In this document: positions 30,119 to 41,568 of the stretch, piece after piece | Position numbering within the stretch: the stretch's first letter is position 1 | Layout of the letters: each line of letters begins with the position of its first letter | Source of the DNA: Hysterangium stoloniferum | Lineage: Eukaryota; Basidiomycota; Agaricomycetes; Hysterangiales; Hysterangiaceae | Length of the DNA stretch: 64,000 nt | Assembly: GCA_015178975.1 (NCBI GenBank) | Contig: WHVD01000018.1 | Location: 474,001-538,000, forward strand | Direction of reading: 5' to 3' | The notes under the pieces: generated by a model | Databases searched by the model: none | Told to the model about the DNA's origin: nothing | The model's input: only the letters and a program-made list of their open reading frames with translations | Program-made: the position numbers and the translations under genes

Positions 30119-31612
30119 TTATAAAGAATTGAGAGGACCGGGTTTGTTCGGATAAGCTTGGTGAAACCCTAAAACGATTTCCGAGGCATTACTGAGCTCT
30201 GTAGCTAGGATCCATGAAGTTTCTTCATCTGTACCTTCATAGCCAGCCCATTTGACCAAATAAAGTAATTTGCATGAGCGTCGGCGATTGTCGATTTTTG
30301 AGTCTAGGATCTCTGATATCTCGAATTCGGGTTCCCCATCAATAATCACGGGTGGAGGTGGTGGTTGTATGCGATCGGGTATACTGTTAGGAACACAAGG
30401 TTCTAACATAGATACATGAAATACCGGTGCACTGCACGCATGTTGTCGGGGAGCCGAAGTGTCCATGAAAGTGTGCCGGCTTGTGCTATAACTTCAAACG
30501 GACCTAAATATTTTTCAGAGAGCTTCTTAGAAGGTCTAGTAGTTCGGAAAAACTCGGCTTTAATGAATACTCGATCTCCGATCTTGAAATCAGGAGGCGG
30601 AAGTCGGTTTTTATCTGCAGACCATTGGTATCGTTCTTGGGCCATTGCGATAGTTTTACGAAGTTCTTGATGTAGCTCGTCAAGGTTGGTAATGAAGTCT
30701 TGAGCACGGGCGGATGCGAGATCGCATTCCGGGTGGATTGTGATGTTGGGGTTGTAGCCTTTATTTGCGAAGAAAGGTGAAATGCCGGTAGTGGCATTTG
30801 GTGCATTGTTATATGCGAATTCGGCTAGTGGTAGTAGTGATTTCCAATTGTCTTGTTGATAGTTGCAATAGACACAGATGTATTGTTCCAAGGTTTGATT
30901 CATGCATTCGGTTTGTCCATCGCCTTCCGGGTGATAGCCTGAAGTGAAATGTAGCTTCATGTCTAGTGCTTTTCCAAGTGACCTAAAGAAGTGAGAAACA
31001 AACTCGGATCCGCGATCGGATGTGACATGCGACGGAACGCCATGCTTGGAGAATATGTGGGTGACGAATAATTCAGCTAACTGTACAGATGTTATTGTGT
31101 CATATGTTGGAATGAAAATACTTTGCTTTGAGAGCCGATCCACGACAACTAGGATCGCTGTGTGACCTTCGGATGCTGGTAGGTGCTCGATAAAATCCAT
31201 AGAAATCAAGTTCCAAGGTTTTTCCGGTATTGGTAATTGTTTGAGTAGGCCATATGGTTTGTGTCGCTGTGATTTAGAGCGTAAACACGTAGTACAGGAT
31301 TTACAATAGTGCTTAACAAAATCTCGGATGCCGGGCCATGTATATTCTCTTCTAATGAGTGAGAGGGTCTTATTGAGGCCGAAATGTCCCAAGATTGGGT
31401 GGTCGTGTTTATGTTGTAGGATTCACAGCCGAAGGGTGTCGGAATCCGGTACATAAATGTGATTGTCAAGTCTAATGAAACCTTGTGAGTCTAATGACCA
31501 TTGGGGTTGATCGGGGTCGGACGGGTTATTGAGGTGTGCTTTGGTGACTGGGTCTAATGGAATTGCCGATAGTATATCTTGATGTAACTTTTCAGTATCC
31601 ATAAGGATAACA
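30119..31612 (-). pseudogene. Element B integrase and chromodomain
   Basis: The integrase zinc-binding region (HPILGHFGLNKTLSLI, CKSCTTCLRS) is followed by the D,D,E core: ISMDFIEHLP, TSDRGSEFVSHF and YHPEGDGQTECMNQT. After LGPFEVIAQAG a one-base loss near 30430 shifts the frame. The chromodomain (EFEISEILDSKIDN, YLVKWAGYEGTDEETSW) follows in the open frame ending at 30119. A TGA near 31421 lies in the linker (compare an Arg codon at the same place in G). Apart from these two lesions the catalytic residues are all present. Confidence 0.9.
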
Positions 31613-31614
31613 CT

Positions 31615-32943
31615 TCACAAGACTGGATGAATGAGGTAAGTGGCTTGGATAGACGTGGACAGTTGTTCCGATGAAAACATAGGCTTGAAATTATGCGGGT
31701 TAACTGTGGCGTAGTCGCTACTCCCCTCTTTAGGATAGACGTCCCATCGTCTAGTCATAGCGTCGGGTTTTCCACCAAGGCGGCCGGGGCGGAAACGAAT
31801 TACCATGTTGAAAGCAGAGAGGTATTCGGACCATCGAGCTTGTCGACGGGTGAGAAGTTTTGTGGTTGAAAAGTAAACTAAATTTTTGTGGTCTGTAATA
31901 ACATCTACCGGGTGGGCCGAGCCTTCCAAATAATGTCGCCATGTCTTGAAAGCTTCAAATATTGCGAGTAGTTCCTTATCGTGAACGTCATAGTTGAGTT
32001 CGGGCGCCGAAAATGTGCAGGACAGAAAAGCTACTGGGTGTACTTCACCATCGGTGTCCAGAATGGACAATATCGCGGCAAGCGCATAGTCTGAAGCATC
32101 AGTTTCCATGATGAGTTGAACGTCGGGCTTCCAGTGCGACAAAATAGGGGTGGATGTAAACACACTTTTCAATTCCTGGAATGCCGATCGGCATTCTTCA
32201 GAGAAATTCCACGGGGCGTCTTTACGAGTAAGACGGGTGAGCGGGACGGTAATGTTTGAGTAGTTGTGAATGAAACGACGATAAAAATTGGCGAAGCCTA
32301 GAAAGGATTGAATATCCTTAACCTTCCGGGGTTCCGGCCAATCTTGAATGACTTGAATTTTAGAGTCGTCCATGCGGAGACCGTCAGGTCCCATCATAAA
32401 CCCTAAATATTCAACTGTGTCGACATCAAAAGAACATTTTTTACCATTTGCAAAAAGACCATGTTTTTGGAGTCTTCGGAGAACTTCACGAACGTGTCCG
32501 TCATGAAGTGTAGGATCTTCGGAGAATATGAGGATGTCGTCTAAATACACAATGACAAAGACGTTGAGGAGGTCGGAAAAGACGTCGTTGATAAAACGTT
32601 GAAAGACCGACGGAGCGTTGGTGAGGCCGAAAGGCATTACTAACCATTCAAAGGAGCCATAGCAAGTGTGAAAAGCCGTTTTCCATTCATCGCCTTCGGC
32701 GATCCAAACCAAATGATAGGCATGCTTGAGATCTATCTTTGTATAGATTCGGGCCTTCCGAGGGGCATCGAGTAAATTGGATATTAATGGTAATGGGTAC
32801 TTGTCTTTTTGAGTGATCGCATTTAGTCCTCGAAAATCAATGCAAAGTCGAAGGGAACCGTCTTTTTTCCGAACGAATAGGACGGGGGCTCCATAAGGAG
32901 ACTTTGAGGGTCGGATAAAACCTATAGCCAAATGTTCGTCCAA
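31615..32943 (-). CDS. Element B reverse transcriptase and RNase H
   Basis: An open frame of 442 codons. RT blocks are [52 protein letters not shown], catalytic [12 protein letters not shown] (about residue 131) and [15 protein letters not shown]. RNase H follows: [17 protein letters not shown] (Asp), [20 protein letters not shown] (Glu) and [10 protein letters not shown] (Asp). It copies the element's RNA into DNA in cytoplasmic particles. It is bounded by TGA stops on both sides (32950, 31615) that look like mutated Arg codons within one gag-pol frame. Confidence 0.92.
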   Translation of the reverse strand: MDEHLAIGFIRPSKSPYGAPVLFVRKKDGSLRLCIDFRGLNAITQKDKYPLPLISNLLDAPRKARIYTKIDLKHAYHLVWIAEGDEWKTAFHTCYGSFEWLVMPFGLTNAPSVFQRFINDVFSDLLNVFVIVYLDDILIFSEDPTLHDGHVREVLRRLQKHGLFANGKKCSFDVDTVEYLGFMMGPDGLRMDDSKIQVIQDWPEPRKVKDIQSFLGFANFYRRFIHNYSNITVPLTRLTRKDAPWNFSEECRSAFQELKSVFTSTPILSHWKPDVQLIMETDASDYALAAILSILDTDGEVHPVAFLSCTFSAPELNYDVHDKELLAIFEAFKTWRHYLEGSAHPVDVITDHKNLVYFSTTKLLTRRQARWSEYLSAFNMVIRFRPGRLGGKPDAMTRRWDVYPKEGSSDYATVNPHNFKPMFSSEQLSTSIQATYLIHPVL

Positions 32944-32949
32944 GAAATC

Positions 32950-33815
32950 TCAGATAGCCGATAATTCGGACTGCGAGAGAGGATAAACCGGGCCTAGGGG
33001 CGGATGTGAACCATCTTCAATATCAATTTTCAAATCGTAAGGCCTGTGAGGGGCGAGTCGATCGGCTTTTTGTTTACTGAAGACATCTGCAAATTCATGG
33101 TATTTTTTGGGAACACCTTCCAAATCTGCGATCGGTTCGGTCACCGGGGATGCAAAGTGACCGGTGACTTCGTCAACTTTAAGATTGACTGTAAATGCTC
33201 GGGAGCCGTCCAACTTGATGGCTCTCATAAAAGCTGCGGCATTTATTAGAGAGACGGGCGGCGGAGAGCTCAGATTTGCCACGGGGGCCAGAGGTGCTGT
33301 AGAGGCCATATTTGCCGAGACAGGTGGAAACGGACCAGTCGTAACAGGCGCCGACGGGGTTCGGAAATGGATACTGCCCAATACCCAATCAATCAACGGA
33401 TTGTAGCGGGTGAGCCAGTTATGTCCTAGAACCACGGAGCAGCTCGGGTCCAACTGTGTTACAAAAAACGTAACTGTCTGAAAGGTTCCACATGGGAACC
33501 GAAGTCAGAGTTCGCAGGCTTGCGAGATTACGGAGTTTGAGGTACCATCAAAGAGTCGGAGCGGAATCGGATCTATTGCGTAGGTTTTTAACTGATTTTT
33601 TCTGGAAAAACTTGTATCTATAAAACAATGGGTTGAACCTGAATCTATGAGAGCTCGAAATGTGAGGGTCCCGAGAGGTTCCGAAGTAAGATTTATGAAC
33701 AAGGAATTAGGATCATACAAGGCGGATGCGTTAAGGTGACAATTTTCCGGTGTGCGAGGAGATTCAACGCAACCCTCCAAACGCATGGAATCCAGAGAGT
33801 TGCTTAATCTTTTTT
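32950..33815 (-). pseudogene. Element B aspartic protease and linker to RT
   Basis: The protease active-site stretch ALIDSGSTHCFIDTSF is in the ORF 33786-33505. After a TGA at 33505 the frame resumes with DPSCSVVLGHNWLTRYNPL (33453-32950), a linker and FSKQKADRLAPHRPYDLKI, leading into RT. The frame of the gag end and the protease frame overlap around a run of six A (plus 33810-33815 as T), where gag hits TAA. This could be a -1 shift site or a simple indel. Confidence 0.85.
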
Positions 33816-35120
33816 CGACTCGACAGCCGGCTTGGCCAGTTGTGAGGTCGTGGCCATATTAGCTGATCGGGCTTTTGTGGCTTTTGGGCAAGCAGCAACT
33901 CGGTGTCCAGGATCTGCGCACAACAAACAAAGGTTGTTGTCCATTCGGCGTTGCTTTTCCTGTGGTAGGAGCTTGCCATCGGAGCTGAGTTTGCCAGTTA
34001 AGTCGGGTTTGTCTTTGTCTTGAGACTTATTCGACTGTTTTCCCTTGCCTTTTTTGTCGTTAGCCCCTTTGTTTTCGGACTTCTTATCGGAGGTCGAGTT
34101 GCCATTGTTGTTGGTGTTTTGATTACCAGACTTGTTGGCGTTCTTATTGTCCGATGATTTTTTGTCCGAGGGGTTTTCGCAACTAATTTCCGAATGTCGT
34201 TCCCAGTATCAGGCGTCTGCGTTTTGGGCTTTCAGACACATGAGAGAGAGGGTCTTCGGCTTGCTGGTCTCTCCTTTGGAGACTTCATCTTTGAGGCGAG
34301 ATGGAAGGCTGGAGTAAAACTGGTAATGGAGGGCCGAATCGCCCCAGTCGCAATGCGCGGTGAGGTTGTTGAACTGGACAATGTAATTGGTGATGCGCTG
34401 AGTGTCTTTCATTTTGAGATTAGAAAGCGCGGTTTCGGCATCACCGGTTTGGTTGTAGGGACCGAAGTTAGTTTCGAGTTCCTCGACAAAGGCATCCCAA
34501 TCGTGAAGCCAATCGGGGTCTTCGGAGGTGAGGCCAGAGAATGCGGGTTCAAACCAGGCTGCTGCGGAATCCTTAAGGTATGAGAGTGCGAAGTTTACCT
34601 TTCGGTCATCCGTTGCGAATGCAGCCGGGCGGTCCCGAAAGTTGAATCGACATTGCATAAGAAATGTCGGCAATTTCTTCGGGTTTGAGCCAGTGAATGG
34701 CTCGGGTTTGTTGACTCGGGTTTGCCCAGGTTCCATTTCCTTGATATTGCTTTTAAGGAATTCGTTAAGGGATCCTAGAGTACCTGAAAACAATTCGCAT
34801 GTTTCTTCAGGGTCGAGAGCCGGTTTCTTTTTTGCGGACTTCTTGGAGCCACTAGCCTGAGGTTGGTCACCATCCTCGGGTTCGTGTTCCGAAACTGGTT
34901 GATTGTTAATCTCCTCAGTTGCTTCGGGATTGGTTGCTTCAGTTACTTCTTCAGCATTGCCAGTAATCTCCACAAAGCGAGATTCTTTGGAGGTTTCTGG
35001 TAGCAGAGTTCTCTGAGTAGCTTGGGCTGTATACAGAAAAGGAGACTTGAGAGTGGAAGATTCTGCTTCGCCGCTAGGCTTGGCATTTCTTCTCGGAGGC
35101 ATGATTAACGGAAAATGCAA
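33816..35120 (-). pseudogene. Element B gag (capsid and zinc knuckle)
   Basis: The likely start is MPPRRNAKPSG at 35102, 38 bp from the LTR; an in-frame Met at 35120 is the alternative. An acidic N-terminal part is followed by the capsid-like region (LPTFLMQCRFNF, AAWFEPAFSGL, VEELETNFGP, YIVQFNNLTAHC). A TGA at 34209 precedes YWERHSE, probably a mutated CGA. The frame continues with a Lys/Asn-rich stretch and the knuckle NLCLLCADPGHRVAAC (C-x2-C-x4-H-x4-C, near 33910-33935). Gag forms the particle and binds RNA. Confidence 0.88.
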
Positions 35121-35139
35121 GTGTGAAATCAGAATATAC

Positions 35140-36539
35140 TGTTAAGAACTGAAAACTGACTAATGTCGGTGGCCGACAGGGACCGATCGGAAGGACTTGG
35201 CTTCAGCTTATGTGCTGCGCCCTTGCAAATATCCGTAGGGTGTCCTTAAATTTCGGGTGGGCGAAGACTAATCCTAATGAGTACCTTTCAGCGTGATACC
35301 GATCGGAATCGAAGGACCAGTCGAGCGTCGGGCCAAGGGGTCGGGGCCGGGAGTGGGCGAGCGCACGTGAAGGCGGATGGGGGGATTCTTAGGAGGGTGT
35401 TTATAATTACTATAATCTCAAATATTTACTAATAAAAGTCTTATTTTTACAAAACTCCATCTTTAAATAGTGATATCTATTCTGAAACAATTATATCATC
35501 AAAAAACAACCATCAGAAATAGTTCTCCATATTACATCTTATACAACCCATAGTTATTTAACAAATTCTATTGTATATAATTTCCTTCCTTTTACAGATG
35601 TCTACTAATACTTTTATTAGTACTTTGTCTTTTAAAAGCTGTAATGTAGTTATTTCCTAGTAAAATATATGAGATGTCATTGGAAATTTTTCATCCTATG
35701 GCCTTCTTTATTAAGTGAAATTACCTATATATTCTGGGTATGTTGAATCAAGTAGAAATCTGTTCAGATTGACAGATCCATTCCAAAGTAATACATATGT
35801 ATTTAGAGGTGCCAATGATATACATATGCATGGAATGGACTATCTAAAGGTATCTACTTTTTAAAAGTATTAGTGTTTCAAACTACTAATTTCTTTTATT
35901 GTCTACTCGTGTCCAGAAAGATTCTTTAGTTTGTAATGTATGAGAGAGTTTAAAACTTTTTGAAAGTTTTAAAAACCAAATTATGTTTGAATCACATCCC
36001 AGATGTTTAAATGACCTTTAGAGTATATTAGAATTTGGTATACTTAATAGTTTTCAGATATCCTCCTTAGTATGAGACTGATACAGGCGTATGAGGGTAT
36101 TCTGAGTCGATATTCTGATTGCCTAGTGACTACGACTACAGCGGGTTCATATACAAGTAACAGGTGTCTGGAAAATACTAATGGGGAGAAGGGCGGAACA
36201 CAGTATTAACAATAAGCTTGACTAGGAACGGGAAGTTTATGATTAGTTTGGAGGCCGATGATAACCGAGAGTGGGATTACGATAAAAGGAAATAGTTCAA
36301 GGACTACAAATATAGATAGACATATGCGAAGCATAAGATTGAACGGATCAACATAATAAAGGGGACGTATCAAAGTTTGACCAGACAATACGAGTTATTT
36401 TGACGTGGGCGTAAACGGAGTTTGATCTTCGCGAAAACATTCATCAGCTTCGGGGCCGATGGTTTCCGAGATGGTGACTTGAAACGTTGACAAGTGGTGA
36501 TAACCTCGGGACCGATAGGGTTGCGACACAGTCGTAACA
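35140..36539 (-). mobile_element. 5' LTR of element B with nested MITE
   Basis: TGTTACGACTGTGTCGC at 36539 to GTTCTTAACA at 35140. Without the MITE (35392-36066) and one TTA it is 722 bp, the same as the 3' LTR. Confidence 0.95.
35392..36066 (-). mobile_element. MITE, copy 2 (675 bp, TSD TTA) in the LTR of element B
   Basis: GGAGGGTGTTTATAAT..GATATCCTCC, flanked by TTA (35389-35391 and 36067-36069). The other LTR of the same element has the empty site with a single TTA (28398-28420 region: GATTCTTAGTATGAG). It is the reverse complement of copy 1 (3413-4068), similar throughout. Confidence 0.92.
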
Positions 36540-36544
36540 CTGAC

Positions 36545-38033
36545 CCCCTTTTCAATGATCGCACGCTTGCAGCACCTACGGCCTCCAGGTACACCTTTAA
36601 TAGTGACAAGTGCTGCACATCCTTATGTGGAAGCCAAGTCGTTTGCCCTGTATTCCACATGACCTCAAACAGGGCATGGGTCCCCTTTCCTGTGTGAGCA
36701 ACTATCTTATCAGCAACCCATTCCCTGGATGACTGACCAAAACCTGAGATTTGTCGCAACTGCCTGCCAGGAAATAGACCGTCATCATTTGAAATGTGGA
36801 TCCAAAGCAAGGATGCATAAAACAAAGGATTAATCCCTTTTTCTTCAACTCTGGTGACAATTCCAGCTTGTAAGTGGCCCCTGGCTCCAGTTCACGAATG
36901 ATCCTGAATGGCCCAATATATTTAGGCACTAATTTTCATGTGCAATTCTTTGGTAACCGTAAGTTCTTTGTAGACAAATATACAAGATTGTCGACCCCAA
37001 ATGCGACAGCCCACCAATGATGATTTGCCTGCCTGGTTTGCTTGACCCGAGCGGCAATAATTGCATCGTGAGCAGCCATGATTGCCAGCTTAATTCGCAC
37101 TGCAAACTCTTGAATCCCAGGGTATGTAGTGTCATTATCCCAAATAAGAGGATGTGGCAACCAACCGTAGTTTAGGACAAATGGCGAAAAGCCAGTCGTT
37201 TCAGAGGTCGCACTATTCATCGCAAACTCGATAGCCAGCAATTTCGAGACCCAATCTCTCTGATTTGGTGAGACACACTGCCACAACATTTGCATCAAAG
37301 TCCAATTCACTTGTTTAGTAGCTCCGTCTGTCTGAGGATGGTATGCCAATGACATCCATAACTCAACTCCAATCAGCTGGTGAAGCTCGCTAGTAAACAG
37401 TGAGTCTCTGTCACTTACAATCCTTACCGGTAATCCATGCAACTTATAAACATGTTCAAATACGACTTCCGCCATGTGACTAGCAGTATAGTTGGTATGT
37501 GTGGGCACCAAATGGACCATACATGTTAAATGGTTGATTATAACACAAATGCTGTCAAACTCCCCAAGGCGATTTTTGGACACTGGCAATGGACCAACAA
37601 AATCAATGCTAATTGCCTCCCACAGCTGTGAAGGCACTTCCAAACTGCGGAGGGATCCCTGTGATTTCTGTGTCTCCAATTTTGATGTGGCACAAAGACT
37701 ACATGAGTTGCAGAACAACTCAACATCCTTCGTCATTGATGGTCACCACACCATGGATCACAAATATGTGGCAGTTTTTCGTGCCCCTAAATGGGCCAAA
37801 ATTGAATGTGCCTGTGAGATTACCATTTCTCACACGCATCTGTTGCCCACAGTAAGGTCAGGTATACAAAGGAGTTTGGTCCCTGCCATATTGAAGAACA
37901 AAAGGCCGTCCTGCAACTCAAAACCTTTATACTCCCTCGGTGCGACCAGTATTGTTGAAAAATAAGTGGTCAGTACTGTACCTTCCCTGAAATATGTTGG
38001 GAATGTCCAGCCCTGGATTAGAGTCTGAAACAA
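36545..38033 (-). pseudogene. Element C integrase and chromodomain-like region
   Basis: The integrase zinc-binding C pair is CNSCSLCATSK. The core has ISIDFVGPLPV and IVSDRDSLFTS, but the third motif reads YHPQTDGATKQVNW, so the catalytic Glu of element D (ATERANR) is Lys here; a short deletion lies just upstream (LFTSELHQL). YIGPFRIIREL is followed by a chromodomain-like segment (EWVADKIVAHTGKGTHALFE, WLPHKDVQHLSLLKVYLEAV). Stops or shifts lie near 37830 and 36930. The tail is interrupted at 36544 by element B and continues at 28148. Confidence 0.85.
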
Positions 38034-39640
38034 TATTCACTAGGGAGAAATTGGAGAATGGTCCCCATTGTGACTGGTGCCTCCCGCCCTCCATTGTCAA
38101 TGGTGGGTCGATCTCCTCAGAAGGGCTGGGTCCTGTGGCCTCGCTAGGTGTACCTACCCTCATCCCCTGTGGTGGGTTCTCTGTAGAATGACCAGGGGAA
38201 CCTTCCCCAGTCTGATCCACGGTACCTTCTTCTGGCTTCCCACCACATTGTCCCCGTGATACTACTCCAGCTAATGTTGCGTATGACGGACACAGAAGAG
38301 TGGCCATCCTACTCAACCTCCTTGATGGTTCCTTGGCGACCAGTACCGTAGACCCGGTGTACAATGGTGTTGACACACCTATCCCCCATACCCTTGGAGC
38401 CGGCTTTGCTCCCTTCTCTTCATCATCCAAGAGTGGCGCATCAGTTACATAGTTAGATTCCACCCTTACAATCCCCAAAGGTTCGTTACTGTATATCCAC
38501 GACAGTGCATTGGCAAACGTATTCGACTCCCCGGTAATAAAGTGAATATTGAAGTCAAACTCGTTCAAAAGGTCCAGCCAACGTGTCTGTCTTAGAGATA
38601 GGTTCTTCTGTGTAAGGATATACTCTATACCTTTATGGTCAGTACACACTCAAAATTTGATGCCTAGTAACTGAGGACGAAACCGCTTCAAGGACTCGAC
38701 AATTGCCAACAACTCTTGCTCATGCACAGGATAGTTCTGCTGAGCTGCATTGAACTTCCCGGACCAGAAAGATACCACTGCCGCTGTCCTTACATCATCA
38801 CCTTGACTCAGGATACCACTGGCACCAGTTAAGCATGCATCTGTAACCAGATTGATAGTTGGGTGACCTGGTGAGTAGTTCAAAGCAATCTGATACCGAT
38901 CTCAATGAGCGTGAACGATACGCTTGACATCCTCAAAAGCATGTTGTTCGGTTGCACCCCATCACCACGCCTTGTTGACACTGGTAAGTGTGGCCAGATT
39001 GGCCATGGGAAATGAATGCCCTTGCAGTTATTAGCCAGATAGCCAACTGCCCCAAGAAAACCAGCCAAGAGGGCCTTATTTGTAGGTACCTTCCAGTTGG
39101 CTACTGTATCTACCTTATGTGGGTCCATCTTTATTCCTTTATCCTTTATCACATGCCCTAATAAGTTCAGTTCTGGTTTCTCCCGACGGAGCACCTTGAA
39201 GATGGTTCGGAGGTGCTTTACGTGATCTTCAATGGAATCCAAATTTACCACAATGTCGTCAAGGTATACATCCATAAACACCCCGATGTATGATGCAAAA
39301 AGATGGTTCATGAGAGTCTGATATGTGGATGGTCCATTGCAGTCACCAATCTGTAATATCAAACTTTCCATGGTCCCATCAGGGGAAGTGAACAATGTGT
39401 GGTGAACATGCTCAGGTACCACTCGGATTTGCTCGTATGCATCTTTGCCATCAATGAGGCTATGGTACTTATGACACACAACATTCCACAGGATGGCCTC
39501 CATATCTGGCAAGGGTGTCGCTAACTTATAGGTATTGGCATTCTGTTCACACTTGTCGACCACTGTGTGTATCCGTAAAGTTCCATCAGCATTTGGTGGT
39601 TTGGGGATGATAAGCATTGGACACATTTGTACCCGTCACT
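37927..39640 (-). pseudogene. Element C reverse transcriptase and RNase H
   Basis: The same domain order as in D: LRIHTVVDKCEQNANTYKLA, DVYLDDIVVNLDSIE (catalytic), INLVTDACLTGASG, VHEQELLAIVESL and VCTDHKGIEYI, then a linker to 37927. The frame break at 38880 and the stop at 38650 are the same as in D. Identity with D is complete as far as I compared, down to about 38614 (D position 19217), after which differences appear every 15-30 bases. Confidence 0.85.
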
Positions 39641-39845
39641 ACCCTCCACCAACCATTTTGTAAGTAGGCATTCTTCTTATCCTGCCACAGCTGACGCATA
39701 GCTTCAGGACACTTAGATGGTTGCCATGAGTAGACCTTTGCCTCGTCTATCAGTGGAATAGTATGGTTGACTGCCCACAGGGGGGGTAGTCATGTGGATG
39801 CTGTATCAGGGTCCAGATCAGCTGCTTCAGCCTGCAAGTCTGCCC

Positions 39846-40366
39846 TTAACCTTTCCAACTCATCTTGAAAATTTCCGCCACTGCTGAGTGTAGTACTGCT
39901 ACAGTGTCCCCTTCGAGGAGAAGTGGTAGGTTTGACCCGATATTAACTCGTGTAGCATTCAACCCAAGCATAACTCGGTGTTGAAAAATAAATGGAGTCC
40001 CCAATATCAGGTCATAGGAATCAAGGTTAGCTACACCAAAACAGCGAGAGCAATTTATACCCTGATAGGTAAACTTAGCCATTGCAGAAAAATTGATTTT
40101 TGACCGTGATCCATGTACAGCCAACTGAAGGGTCAGTGTTTTACCAGTGGTTCTTTAGTAACCTGCAGCTGATCAACCAAGGCCATTGACATAAAATCTG
40201 CCAATGACCCACTATCAATGAGAGCCTTTACTGGTCGACCATTAATGAACACCTCAATGACAACTGGTTTTGGCAACCAGCGAGTAAAATCCTTGGGCTG
40301 CATTGAGGTACGCTCGACTGTTTCGACACCTCCATAGTTCGACTGATCCCATTTTTTCCCAGCCAT
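39846..40366 (-). pseudogene. Element C aspartic protease
   Basis: The active site ALIDSGSLADFMS, then AVHGSRSKIN and LILGTPFIFQH. The same internal stop and frame change as in element D, base for base in the parts compared, which is unexpected for independent decay. Confidence 0.85.
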
Positions 40367-40572
40367 CTTCCACTTAGGTTTACAGAAATGATAGGCTCAG
40401 ATGAATCCTCTGTGGTTGCCTGCTGAGCGAGTATCTGAGGAATGCTCCACTCCTCACATTGTAGGTGGTCTGGAGTCACTATATACTTAACAGCCAACTC
40501 CCAGTCGTGAATTTCATATAATCCAGCAGTACAACGGACTCAGAATCACTGTCTTTCCACACCATAGATATC

Positions 40573-41568
40573 TCAACAGATACTTGTCATATAATATATG
40601 CGAAAGTGAAGCTCCAATAGCTGGCACATAGCATCTCGACAGTATCTTCTAAAGGCAGGCATATCGTGGGAGAACCCAGGTATGTGTTCCTCATATACAG
40701 CCTGTATTTTATCTTTGAAGTCCTTATCAAGCCTTACGACAGACCAAGGCATAAACAATGGAAGGTCAGTATTTGCTTCATCCCAGATATGGAGTCCAGT
40801 GTCTTCAGTGTAAACCCTAAAGCACATGTCAGGGGAAATACCTTCCTGTAACACTTCTTCTGGCAGGAAGTATTCATGCAATGCCCCCAGAAGCAGGTGT
40901 CCCAATGTGACATCCCCTGAACTGGGTGGGTCATCATCCTCCAGTGACTCTCCCTGTTCCATTGCTCCCTCCATTATTACAGCGGTACTCACCACTTGTG
41001 AAATGGCACAGTCACCACCGAAGAGGGCTGGTTTGCTGACTGCCATGTATAATTGGGGTTGAAGGCAGTCAATAATCTCATATGTCCAGTATAACTGATC
41101 AAACACCACCTGAAAATGCTCAGTGTGTTGTATTCCAGCAGCAACTGAATCAGAATTCGAGAAGTGCACACAGCAACACTGCTGTATAATTGCCACAACC
41201 TTAGCTCGGTCAGGGCATTGGGAAGGGAGCCATTTCCCAGCCCATTGCTCATTATCGACTATACTTTGGGCCACTCGATACCCAGGCTCCCTACAGTCTC
41301 TCTTTCCAATTTGCAGGATAGTTCCGGGTGAGACGTTATCCTTCACTAGAAAGTCCACAATTGAGTAGGTAACCTCAAATTGTGTCAGCGGATTATGCCC
41401 CTCAGCTATGGCTTTGTCTGGCCTGAAGAATTCAGTAATCGACTTCTGCAGCCATGCAGCATAAATGCAATCATGTAAACTATCAAATTCCTGCTGGACC
41501 TCCTCGGTTCCCAGTATGAAGGAGGCCATTCGAAGAGGTATTTCAACCCCCTCCTTCTTCTTTTCCAA
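40573..41568 (-). CDS. Element C spacer domain between zinc knuckle and protease
   Basis: An open frame of 331 codons without recognisable motifs. Features: FILGTEEVQQEFDSLHDCIY near the start, GKRDCREPGYRV, an acidic stretch (GESLEDDDPPSS) in the middle and a cysteine-containing C-terminus (FRRYCRDAMCQLLELHF). Its place, after the nucleocapsid knuckle and before the protease, is unusual for Ty3/Gypsy, in which these are near neighbours. It is one of the longest intact frames in the element, so it was probably under selection until recently. Function unknown; part of the polyprotein is the simplest view. Confidence 0.55.
   Translation of the reverse strand: MEKKKEGVEIPLRMASFILGTEEVQQEFDSLHDCIYAAWLQKSITEFFRPDKAIAEGHNPLTQFEVTYSIVDFLVKDNVSPGTILQIGKRDCREPGYRVAQSIVDNEQWAGKWLPSQCPDRAKVVAIIQQCCCVHFSNSDSVAAGIQHTEHFQVVFDQLYWTYEIIDCLQPQLYMAVSKPALFGGDCAISQVVSTAVIMEGAMEQGESLEDDDPPSSGDVTLGHLLLGALHEYFLPEEVLQEGISPDMCFRVYTEDTGLHIWDEANTDLPLFMPWSVVRLDKDFKDKIQAVYEEHIPGFSHDMPAFRRYCRDAMCQLLELHFRIYYMTSIC

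Larger units (their letters stand above)
28149..36539 (-). mobile_element. Full-length Gypsy element B, inserted in element C
   Basis: Two LTRs (28149-28870 and 35140-36539, the latter 722 bp after removal of the MITE and its duplication), gag, protease, RT, RNase H, integrase and chromodomain on the minus strand, and one antisense gene on the plus strand near the 3' LTR. Flanks CCGAC (28144-28148) and CTGAC (36540-36544) are the duplication with one change. By eye the LTRs differ at about 18 of 722 positions, almost all transitions and many at CpG, so it is fairly recent but decaying. Confidence 0.95.

Noticed and set aside
33805..33820. Programmed -1 frameshift at a run of six A between gag and protease of element B
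   Set aside because: The frames do overlap there, but the heptamer is not in a canonical phase and a simple indel in an A run explains it equally well; no second copy was available to test.
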